From the NCBI RefSeq assembly GCF_019145235.1, contig NZ_JAHSTV010000008.1, positions 300,335 through 364,334 on the forward strand: a DNA stretch of 64,000 nt, given 5' to 3'. This DNA is from Pseudomonas farris (GTDB lineage: Bacteria > Pseudomonadota > Gammaproteobacteria > Pseudomonadales > Pseudomonadaceae). The notes under the pieces were generated by a model. It was not told the DNA's origin. It saw only the letters and a list, made by a program, of their open reading frames with translations, and did not search any database. The position numbers and the translations under genes are program-made. This document shows, piece after piece, positions 53,358-61,022 of the stretch. Position 1 is the stretch's first letter; each line of letters begins with the position of its first letter.

Positions 53358-54656
53358 TCAGAGGGTTTTTTCGAAGATCTTCGAATTACGCTGGTAGTTG
53401 TAAAGCGATGCCCGCGCCGACGGCAGGCGTTCGACGCTGCTTGGCACGAAGCCCCGCTCACGAAACCAGTGGGCGGTCCGGGTGGTCAGCACGAACAAGG
53501 TTTTCAGACCCTGTGCCCGGGCGCGGGTTTCGATGCGTTCCAACAGTTCATCGCCACGACCGCCATGGCGGTACTCCGGGTTCACCGCCAGACACGCCAA
53601 CTCCCCGGCATCCGAATCGGCGATCTGATAGAGCGCGGCGCAGGCGATGATCATGCCTTCGCGTTCGACCACGCTGAACTGCTCGATCTCACGCTCCAGC
53701 ACCTCGCGGGAACGCCGTACCAGAATGCCCTGCTCTTCCAGCGGGCTGATCAGGTCCAGCAAACCGCCGACATCCTCGATGGCTGCCTCGCGCACAACTT
53801 CGAATTGCTCCTGGGCCACCAGCGTACCGCCACCGTCACGGGTGAACAGTTCGGTCAACAGCGCGCCATCTTCGGCGTAGCTGACGATGTGACTGCGCGC
53901 CACCCCGCCCCGGCACGCCTCAGCGGCCGCATCCAGCAGCTCCGCTTGATAATTGCTGCCCAAACGCAGCAAATGCGCTGGCACTTGCTGCGGACGCAGT
54001 TCGCGGACTAGCCGGCCATTTTCGTCGATCAGACCAGGGTCCGCGCCAAACAACAGCAGCTTGTCTGCCCCCAGATCGATAGCGGCGCGGGTAGCGACAT
54101 CTTCGCAGGCGAGGTTGAAGATCTCACCGGTCGGCGAGTAACCCAATGGCGACAACAACACGATGGAGCGTTCGTCCAGCAGGCGATTGATGCCTTTGCG
54201 GTCGACCCGGCGCACTTCGCCGGTGTGGTGATAGTCGACACCTTCAAGTACGCCGATCGGCCGTGCAGTCACCAGATTGCCGCTGGCCACCCGCAGGCGC
54301 GAACCCTGCATGGGCGATGAGGCCATGTCCATGGACAGCCGCGCTTCGATGGCGATGCGCAGTTGGCCGACTGCATCGATCACGCACTCAAGCGTCGCCG
54401 CATCGGTGATGCGCATGCCATGGTGGTAATGCGGGGTCAGGCCGCGAGCAGCGAGGCGGGTTTCAATTTGCGGACGCGAACCGTGAACCAGCACCAGACG
54501 CACGCCCAGGCTGTGCAGCAGCACCAGGTCGTGGACGATGTTGCCGAAGTTCGGGTGCTCCACGCCGTCGCCGGGCAGCATGACGACGAAGGTGCAATCG
54601 CGGTGGGCGTTGATGTAAGGCGAAGCGTGGCGAAGCCAATTGACGTATTCGGGCAT
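53358..54656 (-). CDS. argA: Amino-acid N-acetyltransferase (N-acetylglutamate synthase)
   Basis: It makes N-acetyl-L-glutamate from glutamate and acetyl-CoA, the first step of arginine synthesis. The 432 residues hold an amino-acid kinase-like domain (about 20-290; VVMLPGDGVEHPNF, VLVHGSRPQIETRL), which binds arginine, and a C-terminal GNAT domain (about 295-432; ELACLAVNPEYRHGGRGDEL). This is the classical two-domain ArgA. It lies 147 bases downstream of argE on the same strand. Confidence 0.96.
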   Translation of the reverse strand: MPEYVNWLRHASPYINAHRDCTFVVMLPGDGVEHPNFGNIVHDLVLLHSLGVRLVLVHGSRPQIETRLAARGLTPHYHHGMRITDAATLECVIDAVGQLRIAIEARLSMDMASSPMQGSRLRVASGNLVTARPIGVLEGVDYHHTGEVRRVDRKGINRLLDERSIVLLSPLGYSPTGEIFNLACEDVATRAAIDLGADKLLLFGADPGLIDENGRLVRELRPQQVPAHLLRLGSNYQAELLDAAAEACRGGVARSHIVSYAEDGALLTELFTRDGGGTLVAQEQFEVVREAAIEDVGGLLDLISPLEEQGILVRRSREVLEREIEQFSVVEREGMIIACAALYQIADSDAGELACLAVNPEYRHGGRGDELLERIETRARAQGLKTLFVLTTRTAHWFRERGFVPSSVERLPSARASLYNYQRNSKIFEKTL

Positions 54657-54803
54657 GAACCTGGGCCTGTAATAAATAGCAGCCGAAAAAAGGGTAAAGC
54701 AGTAAACGCACAGCGGGCTGATGGTTATCGTCGGAACAGGCTTGGCGACACGCGCGCTCTCCTCATGAATACGGGTTGGGACATCGGCAATTTATACACG
54801 CTC

Positions 54804-55970
54804 CTACACTGGCATCGTCGTTTTGGCCGGCGTCAGGCAGTAATGTTCAATCAATTGACGTAATAGATGCACGGTAGGCTGCAGACGTGACATTTCGAGG
54901 TATTCCCCCGGTTGGTGGGCGCAGGCGATGTCGCCCGGTCCCAATACCAACGTTTCACAACCAAGGCGCTGAAGATAAGGCGCTTCTGTGCCGAATGCCA
55001 CTGCTTCGGCGCGATGGCCGGTAAGCTTTTCAGCGACCTTCACCAATTCGCAGGCCTCGGCCTGCTCGAAAGGTGGCACTTCGGGGAACAGCGGCGCGTA
55101 ATCGATCTTCACCTTATGCCGTTCGGCAATCGGATCGAGCTTCTGCAAAATCGCCGCGCGCAGGGCTTTGGGGTCCATGCCCGGCAACGGACGCAAGTCG
55201 AACTCCAGCGAGCACTGGCCGCAGATGCGGTTGGGGTTATCGCCGCCGTGAATGCAGCCGAAATTCATCGTCGGTTGTGGCACGCTGAACTGCAGGTTAC
55301 GGAATTCGCGCTGCCACGCCAGGCGCAAGCCGCGCAGTTCGCCGATGGCATCGTGCATGGCTTCAAGGGCGCTATGGCCCAGGCGCGGGTCCGAGGAATG
55401 GCCACTCTGGCCGAGGATGTCGATGCGTTCCATCATGATGCCTTTGTGCATCCGCACCGGCTTCAGCCCGGTCGGCTCGCCGATCACCGCCGCGCGACCT
55501 AATGGCCGCCCGGCTTCGGCCAGAGCGCGAGCGCCAGACATCGAGCTTTCTTCATCGCAGGTGGCGAGGATCAGCAAGGGTTGCTTGAACGGTTGGTCGA
55601 GCAGGGGTTTGACGGCTTCGATGGCCAGGGCAAAAAAGCCCTTCATGTCGCAACTGCCCAAGCCGACCCAACGACCGTCCACTTCCGTCAGTTTCAGCGG
55701 GTCGGTCTGCCACAACGCCTCGTCGTACGGCACCGTATCGCTGTGACCGGCCAGCACCAGGCCGCCGGGGCCGGAACCAAAACTGGCCAGCAGATTGAAT
55801 TTGCCGGGGCTGACCTGCTGGATATCGCAGGCAAAACCCAAGTCCCCGAGCCATGTCGCCAACAAGTCGATGACCGGCCGATTGGTTTGATCCAGGCTGG
55901 GTTGGGTACAGCTGACGGATGGCGCGGCGATCAGCGCAGCGAACTGATCTTTCATGGACGGCAAAGGCAT
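54804..55970 (-). CDS. argE: Acetylornithine deacetylase
   Basis: The 388-residue M20-family metallopeptidase releases ornithine from N-acetylornithine. Zinc-site motifs are VLAGHSDTVPYDE, GLGSCDMKGFFA and LATCDEESSMSGAR; IHGGDNPNRICGQCSLEFDL lies in the dimerisation region. Length and order fit ArgE. It pairs with argA on the same strand. The related succinyl-diaminopimelate desuccinylase is less likely given the neighbour. Confidence 0.94.
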   Translation of the reverse strand: MPLPSMKDQFAALIAAPSVSCTQPSLDQTNRPVIDLLATWLGDLGFACDIQQVSPGKFNLLASFGSGPGGLVLAGHSDTVPYDEALWQTDPLKLTEVDGRWVGLGSCDMKGFFALAIEAVKPLLDQPFKQPLLILATCDEESSMSGARALAEAGRPLGRAAVIGEPTGLKPVRMHKGIMMERIDILGQSGHSSDPRLGHSALEAMHDAIGELRGLRLAWQREFRNLQFSVPQPTMNFGCIHGGDNPNRICGQCSLEFDLRPLPGMDPKALRAAILQKLDPIAERHKVKIDYAPLFPEVPPFEQAEACELVKVAEKLTGHRAEAVAFGTEAPYLQRLGCETLVLGPGDIACAHQPGEYLEMSRLQPTVHLLRQLIEHYCLTPAKTTMPV

Positions 55971-56129
55971 CGCTGACTCCCAACACTCCCGAATTGAAGT
56001 CCATCATAGAACCATCCGGCGACAGGAATAAACCGCTACGGCGCGTAGGACGGATCAGTCCTGTACACTGCACGACCTTGGCAGCCACACATTCCCCCGG
56101 CTGCGCTCCCGATCCTGGATTTTCCGGCC

Positions 56130-57497
56130 ATGCAGAAAGAAACCGAAATCAAACTCCGCGTCAGCCGCGAAACCCTCGCCGCTCTGCGCGAGCACCCGTT
56201 ACTGAAAAAACGCAACAAAAGTGGCTGGGAACGCCGTGAGTTGATGAACCAGTACTTCGACACGCCTGAGCGCGACCTGGCCCGCGCCAAGGTTGCCCTG
56301 CGCCTGCGCCGCGATGGCGAAGAAGTGATTCAGACCCTCAAGACCCGTGGCCAGAGCGTCGCCGGTCTGTCCGAGCGTCACGAGTACGACTGGTCCCTGC
56401 CCAAAGCCAAACTCGACGTGAAGAAACTCGACGGTGAATGCTGGCCCGAAGAGCTGGCCGAGCTGGACAAGAAAACCCTGAAAGCCATCTTTACCACCGA
56501 TTTCGTTCGCGAACGCGCGGAAATCGCTTGGGGCCGTGGCAAGACCAAAGTGGTCATCGAAGCCGCGCTGGACCTGGGCCACGTGGCGGTCGGCAAGCAG
56601 AAAGAAGAAATCTGCGAGCTTGAACTGGAACTGCGCGAAGGCGAACCGGCCGCGTTGCTGGAACTGGCCGCCGAACTGGCCGCAACCCTGGCGCTGATGC
56701 CATGTGACATCAGCAAGGCCGAACGCGGTTATCGCTTGTTCGATGCCAACAGCTACTCGCTGAGCTTGCCGACGCCGCAGATCACCGCCGAAATGCCGCT
56801 GGACGATGCATTCGCCGCCCTGAGCTGGCATTTGCTGAGCAGCAGCCAACGTCTGGCCGAGCAATATCGCTTCAATGGCCACTGGCGCCTGTTGCAGGAC
56901 TGGGTCGAGAACCTCGCTGAAATGCGCGCGCTGATCAGCAGCCTCGGTCAGGCCGCACCGCGTCAGTCGACTCACGATCTGCGGGTCGCGCTGGATGCCC
57001 TGCTGGAAGACTGGCGCCCGCTGGTACAAGCCGGCCTCGATGACGAAGACGTGCGCAAAGCCGCGCCGGAGCAGTTCCTCGAAGAACTGGAAGACGTGCG
57101 CTGGGGCCTGTTCTCCCTGAACACTTCACGCTGGTTGCTGGCCCGCGCCTGGGCCGCCGATCGCAACACCCGCGGCAATCGCCAGGGCGCTGCACAACTG
57201 GGCAGCTGGCTGCCGCGCATGCTGGGTGAAGAAGCCAACTCGCTGCAATTGCAGCGTTACCAGCAACAGCCGGAAGACTTGGCTGAGCAACTGCCGCGTA
57301 TCGAGCGCATCCAGTCCTGGTTGCATCATGCACGTGGCGTGCTGGAGATCCCGGAAATGGATCGCTTGTACGGTGAGCTGAACAAACTGACGCAACTGGC
57401 CAACGAGCCGATCACCGATGAATCGCTGGATGCGCGTAAGCACCAGGCGATTGCGGTGTATCAGAATCGCGCCTGGAAGACTTTGCTGCGTCTGTGA
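56130..57497 (+). CDS. CYTH-CHAD protein, inorganic triphosphatase-like
   Basis: The 455-residue protein has an N-terminal CYTH tunnel domain (about 1-210) with the E-x-E-x-K signature in KETEIKLRV, and a C-terminal helical CHAD domain (about 230-455) with STHDLRVALDALL. CYTH enzymes hydrolyse tripolyphosphate with a metal ion; CHAD binds polyphosphate. YgiF of E. coli has the same fusion. It is divergent from argE; no neighbour adds to its role. Confidence 0.9.
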   Translation: MQKETEIKLRVSRETLAALREHPLLKKRNKSGWERRELMNQYFDTPERDLARAKVALRLRRDGEEVIQTLKTRGQSVAGLSERHEYDWSLPKAKLDVKKLDGECWPEELAELDKKTLKAIFTTDFVRERAEIAWGRGKTKVVIEAALDLGHVAVGKQKEEICELELELREGEPAALLELAAELAATLALMPCDISKAERGYRLFDANSYSLSLPTPQITAEMPLDDAFAALSWHLLSSSQRLAEQYRFNGHWRLLQDWVENLAEMRALISSLGQAAPRQSTHDLRVALDALLEDWRPLVQAGLDDEDVRKAAPEQFLEELEDVRWGLFSLNTSRWLLARAWAADRNTRGNRQGAAQLGSWLPRMLGEEANSLQLQRYQQQPEDLAEQLPRIERIQSWLHHARGVLEIPEMDRLYGELNKLTQLANEPITDESLDARKHQAIAVYQNRAWKTLLRL

Positions 57498-57501
57498 TAC
57501 C

Positions 57502-57593
57502 GCCATCGCGAGCAGGCTCGCTCCCACAGGGTTATCTGTCGCTCACGTATTCGTGGACGCTGAAGATCAATGTGGGGCTTGCCCGCGATGAGG
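57502..57593. repeat. REP doublet, inward orientation, decayed
   Basis: The first unit CATCGCGAGCAGGCTCGCTC is intact; the second reads TGTGGGGCTTGCCCGCGATG with a deletion and substitutions. It lies at the convergent CYTH-CHAD/Lrp junction. Confidence 0.8.
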
Positions 57594-57616
57594 CCAGCAC
57601 ATTCACCGCAAAAGCT

Positions 57617-58081
57617 TCAGACGGGCAAACTCGTCGTGGATTTGATTTCCGACAACGCCACGATCGAGTTGACCTCCTGAATCCCCGGCACCATCGACAG
57701 TTTCTCGAAGAAGAAGCGCTCATAAGCCTCGATGTCTGCCGTGACAATCCGCAGCAAGAAATCCACCGACCCCATCAGCACATAACATTCCAGCACTTCG
57801 GGAAAGCCGCGAATCGCCTCGGTGAACTCAGTGAAGTTCGAACGTCCGTGGGCGTTGAGTTTGATCTCGGCGAAAATCTGCGTGTTAAGGCCGATTTTCT
57901 TGCGGTCAAGCAACGTCACCTGACCGCGAATGATCCCCTCCTCCTTCATCCGCTGAATCCGTCGCCAACATGGCGACTGTGAGAGCCCTACCTGTTCGGC
58001 GATCTGCGCGCTGGAGAGCGAAGCGTCCTCTTGCAGCAACGCGAGAATCTTGCGGTCGTAGCCATCCAGCTCGCTGTGCAT
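57617..58081 (-). CDS. Lrp/AsnC-family transcriptional regulator
   Basis: The 154-residue protein has an AsnC-type helix-turn-helix (about 5-60; LSSAQIAEQVGLSQSPCWRR) and a C-terminal RAM domain (about 70-150; EVLECYVLMGSVDFLLRIV). The start MHSELDGYDRK is chosen over a frame extended to 58144. It probably senses an amino acid. It is divergent from the small ACT-like gene at 58209 across 127 bases, so that gene is a natural target. Confidence 0.91.
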   Translation of the reverse strand: MHSELDGYDRKILALLQEDASLSSAQIAEQVGLSQSPCWRRIQRMKEEGIIRGQVTLLDRKKIGLNTQIFAEIKLNAHGRSNFTEFTEAIRGFPEVLECYVLMGSVDFLLRIVTADIEAYERFFFEKLSMVPGIQEVNSIVALSEIKSTTSLPV

Positions 58082-58208
58082 AGAAAAACCTGTAGTGGGT
58101 ACTAAATCGAATTGATCTATTCGATAAATGGTCAATAAGCCCAATCATAGATAAGAAATGCCCCGCACCGAATGTAAAAATTCCTCCAGTGATTTTGGAG
58201 ACCGGACC

Positions 58209-58547
58209 ATGCCGCATTTAGAAGCCGTGAACACCCTGCCCGCCCGCGCCGATGTCTGGAACGTCAGCAACGCCCACTGTCGCGTTCACTATCAATTACT
58301 GGCCGAGGCCGAACCGGATCTGCTGTGTCGGGCGCTCAACTTGTTCGCCTTGCAGTTTTTGACGCCGCAGCAGGTCAACGTGCAGCGTATGGACGATCTG
58401 CTGTCGATCGACATCGTCATGGACGGCCTGAGCTGGCACCGTGCTCAAGTGATCGCGGAAAAATTACGTAACCTGATCAGCGTCTGCTCGGTGAACCTGC
58501 AAGCGGCTGATTCTGCGTGGGGAGAGCTGGTTCAGGCGGCAGGCTGA
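58209..58547 (+). CDS. Small ACT-like protein of unknown function
   Basis: The 112-residue soluble protein has a GGAG site eight bases before its ATG. After a 20-residue lead the segment CRVHYQLLAEAEPDLLCRAL ... VNVQRMDDLLSIDIVMDGL ... AQVIAEKLRNLISVCSVNL alternates strand and helix in a beta-alpha-beta-beta-alpha-beta order, like an ACT domain. No enzyme domain is attached. Divergence from an Lrp gene suggests a role in amino-acid sensing. The fold call is by eye. Confidence 0.7.
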   Translation: MPHLEAVNTLPARADVWNVSNAHCRVHYQLLAEAEPDLLCRALNLFALQFLTPQQVNVQRMDDLLSIDIVMDGLSWHRAQVIAEKLRNLISVCSVNLQAADSAWGELVQAAG

Positions 58548-58637
58548 AAAAACCCGACACGTCTTGGTCGGGTAGTGGCCCAACGGTCTGCGGGTGCGCG
58601 GCTATCCTTTGTGAACGGTTGTTCATAAGGAGCCCGC

Positions 58638-60422
58638 ATGTCCGTTCAACTCGCCACTCAGGACCGCTGGCTGGACCTCAATGATTTGCTGCGTGAATTG
58701 GTCTCCCAAGGCTTTATCAGTCAGGACTCGGCCGAACACGCACTCAACGCCCGCCGCCGTCACGCCATAAATGGTCAGCAGCACCCGCTGGAATTCATCG
58801 CCAGCCAACACCTGGACGACCTCAGCCGTCCCGGCAAACACCTCGATCTGGAAAGCCTGACACTCTGGCTGTCTCAGCAGGCCGGTCAGCCTTACTTGCG
58901 CATCGACCCGCTGAAAATCAATGTCGCGGCCATTACGCCGTTGATGTCCTATGCCTTCGCCCAACGCCACAAGATTCTGGCGGTGTCCATCGACCGCGAC
59001 GCCGTCACCGTGGCCAGCGCCCAGCCCTTCGTCAGCAGCTGGGAAGCCGATTTGACCCACGTGCTGAAGCTGCCGATCAAGCGCGTGGTGGCCAACCCGG
59101 TGGACATCCAGCGCTTCAGCGTGGAATTTTTCCGCTTGGCCAAATCGGTCAGCGGCGCCACCAACGCCGATCAACAGACCAGCACCCTGGGCAACTTCGA
59201 ACAGTTGCTCAACCTCGGCGCCAGCGACCAGGAGCCGGACGCCAACGATGCGCACATCGTCAACATCGTCGATTGGCTGTTCCAGTACGCGTTCCAGCAA
59301 CGGGCCAGCGATATCCACATCGAACCCCGACGCGAGCAAGGCACGGTGCGCTTTCGCATCGACGGCGTGCTGCACAACGTCTATCAATTCCCGCCGCAAG
59401 TGACCATGGCTATCGTCAGCCGCCTGAAAAGCCTGGGGCGGATGAACGTCGCAGAAAAGCGCAAACCCCAGGACGGCCGGGTAAAAACCAAAACCCCGGA
59501 CGGCGGCGAAGTCGAATTGCGGCTGTCGACATTACCGACGGCGTTCGGTGAAAAAATGGTCATGCGGATCTTCGACCCGGAAGTGCTGCTCAAGGACTTC
59601 GATCAGCTGGGTTTTTCCGCCGATGACCTGCGTCGCTGGCAAGACATGACCCGCCAGCCCAATGGCATCATTCTGGTGACCGGGCCGACCGGTTCAGGCA
59701 AGACCACCACGCTGTACACCACCCTGAAGAAACTGGCGACGCCGGAGGTCAACCTCTGCACCATTGAAGACCCGATCGAAATGGTCGAACCGGCGTTCAA
59801 TCAGATGCAGGTCCAGCACAACATCGACCTGACCTTTGCCGCCGGCGTGCGTGCGCTGATGCGGCAAGACCCGGACATCATCATGATCGGCGAGATCCGC
59901 GACCTCGAAACCGCCGAAATGGCGATTCAAGCCGCACTCACCGGCCACTTGGTGTTGTCGACGTTGCACACCAACGACGCCCCGAGCGCCATCAGCCGCC
60001 TGCTGGAACTCGGCGTGCCGCATTACCTGATCAAGGCCACGGTGCTCGGGGTCATGGCTCAGCGTCTGGTCCGGACCCTCTGCCCGCATTGCAAGGCGCC
60101 ATTAACTTTGGGCGAGGACGACTGGCAAACCCTGACCCGGCCTTGGCAAGCGCCACTGCCAGGTAACGCACAACGCGCCATCGGCTGCCTGGAATGCCGC
60201 GAAACCGGCTATCGCGGCCGCGCCGGGGTGTACGAAATCATGCAGCTGACTGACGGCATTAAAGCGCTGATCAACCCTGATACCGATTTGCTGGCGGTCC
60301 GCCGTCAGGCCTTCAAGGAAGGCATGCGCAGTTTGCGGCTGTCGGGGGCGCAGAAAGTGGCGGCGGGTTTGACCACGATCGAAGAGGTGTTGCGAGTGAC
60401 GCCGCAGAGTGAGCAGAAGTAG
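58638..60422 (+). CDS. GspE/PulE-type secretion or pilus ATPase, stand-alone
   Basis: The 594-residue ATPase has an N-terminal GspE domain (about 20-150), Walker A GPTGSGKT at 349-356, the Asp box TIEDPIEMVEPAFNQMQVQ, Walker B DPDIIMIGEIRDLETAEMA, the His box HLVLSTLHTNDAPSA, and a four-cysteine zinc element (CPHCKAP and CLECRETGYRG). All motifs look intact. A GGAG site precedes the ATG. No gspD, gspF or pseudopilin gene is nearby, so it must serve a machine encoded elsewhere or act alone. Confidence 0.92.
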   Translation: MSVQLATQDRWLDLNDLLRELVSQGFISQDSAEHALNARRRHAINGQQHPLEFIASQHLDDLSRPGKHLDLESLTLWLSQQAGQPYLRIDPLKINVAAITPLMSYAFAQRHKILAVSIDRDAVTVASAQPFVSSWEADLTHVLKLPIKRVVANPVDIQRFSVEFFRLAKSVSGATNADQQTSTLGNFEQLLNLGASDQEPDANDAHIVNIVDWLFQYAFQQRASDIHIEPRREQGTVRFRIDGVLHNVYQFPPQVTMAIVSRLKSLGRMNVAEKRKPQDGRVKTKTPDGGEVELRLSTLPTAFGEKMVMRIFDPEVLLKDFDQLGFSADDLRRWQDMTRQPNGIILVTGPTGSGKTTTLYTTLKKLATPEVNLCTIEDPIEMVEPAFNQMQVQHNIDLTFAAGVRALMRQDPDIIMIGEIRDLETAEMAIQAALTGHLVLSTLHTNDAPSAISRLLELGVPHYLIKATVLGVMAQRLVRTLCPHCKAPLTLGEDDWQTLTRPWQAPLPGNAQRAIGCLECRETGYRGRAGVYEIMQLTDGIKALINPDTDLLAVRRQAFKEGMRSLRLSGAQKVAAGLTTIEEVLRVTPQSEQK

Positions 60423-60523
60423 GCCATTGCAACCGCTACACACTCCAGGCCGACTAACGTCACGGAACTGGATTGGGTTATTGGCAATCAAAGCCCGCAG
60501 TTAATCCAGTGGAGTCACCTTTT

Positions 60524-60844
60524 ATGCGTCTCAAACTTGCTGTTGTTACCTTCGCCGTGTTGTCCCTTCCAGTCGGTTCGGCGATGGCTGATGACAGCTT
60601 TTGGCGTAACGTCCTTACTTCCGGTGCCACCACCGGTACGTCCTACCTGACCTCCAGGGATCACAAGCTGGTCGTCGCCGCCCAGGACGACGCCGGCAGC
60701 TTTGTCGCCAGTGACGGCGTAATTCGCGGCCCCTATCTGGAAGCTGCGATACAGAAAGTCCGCGCCGATAACCCTGGCCTGCAAGCCACGGACATGGAAT
60801 TGGCAAACGCAATCCTGGCGAAGAATGCCATCGCCTCGAAATAA
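60524..60844 (+). CDS. Small exported DUF2388-type protein
   Basis: The 106-residue protein has a signal peptide (about 1-21, ending AMA) and a mature part beginning DDSFWRNVLTSGATTGTSYL, then AAQDDAGSFVASDGVIRGPY and a helical end. This is the DUF2388 (Holin/ periplasmic, Pseudomonas-typical) pattern as I recall; function is unknown. The ATG at 60524 is chosen over one at 60473 because it gives the signal peptide. Confidence 0.82.
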   Translation: MRLKLAVVTFAVLSLPVGSAMADDSFWRNVLTSGATTGTSYLTSRDHKLVVAAQDDAGSFVASDGVIRGPYLEAAIQKVRADNPGLQATDMELANAILAKNAIASK

Positions 60845-60859
60845 GGTTCGTGGCTTAAC

Positions 60860-60890
60860 AAAATGCCGCTCTCATGAGCGGCATTTTTTT
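60860..60890 (+). terminator. Rho-independent terminator of the DUF2388 gene
   Basis: AATGCCGCTC and GAGCGGCATT pair around a four-base ATGA-type loop with TTTTTTT following, 16 bases after the stop. Confidence 0.92.
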
Positions 60891-60908
60891 GCCCGAAATG
60901 CGATCCAT

Positions 60909-60999
60909 TGTGGGAGCGGGCTTGCTCGCGAAAGCGGTGTTTCAGTCGACATCAATTGTGAATGTTGCACCGCTTTCGCGAGCAAGCCCGCTCCCACAT
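60909..60999. repeat. REP doublet, outward orientation
   Basis: Main-family units with spacer GTCGACATCAATTGTGAATG. It lies at the convergent DUF2388/gcvP junction, beyond the terminator. Confidence 0.9.
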
Positions 61000-61022
61000 T
61001 GGGGTTTGTGTGTTCCGTTACT

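Noticed and set aside
58550..58577. Hairpin CCCGAC...GTCGGG after the ACT-like gene as a terminator
   Set aside because: The A-run is on the wrong side for the plus-strand gene. It would work only for minus-strand transcription, where no gene ends.
3711..60999. Repeated 26-base units as a possible CRISPR array
   Set aside because: Units occur as scattered inverted pairs, not as direct repeats with regular spacers, and no cas gene is present. They are REP elements.
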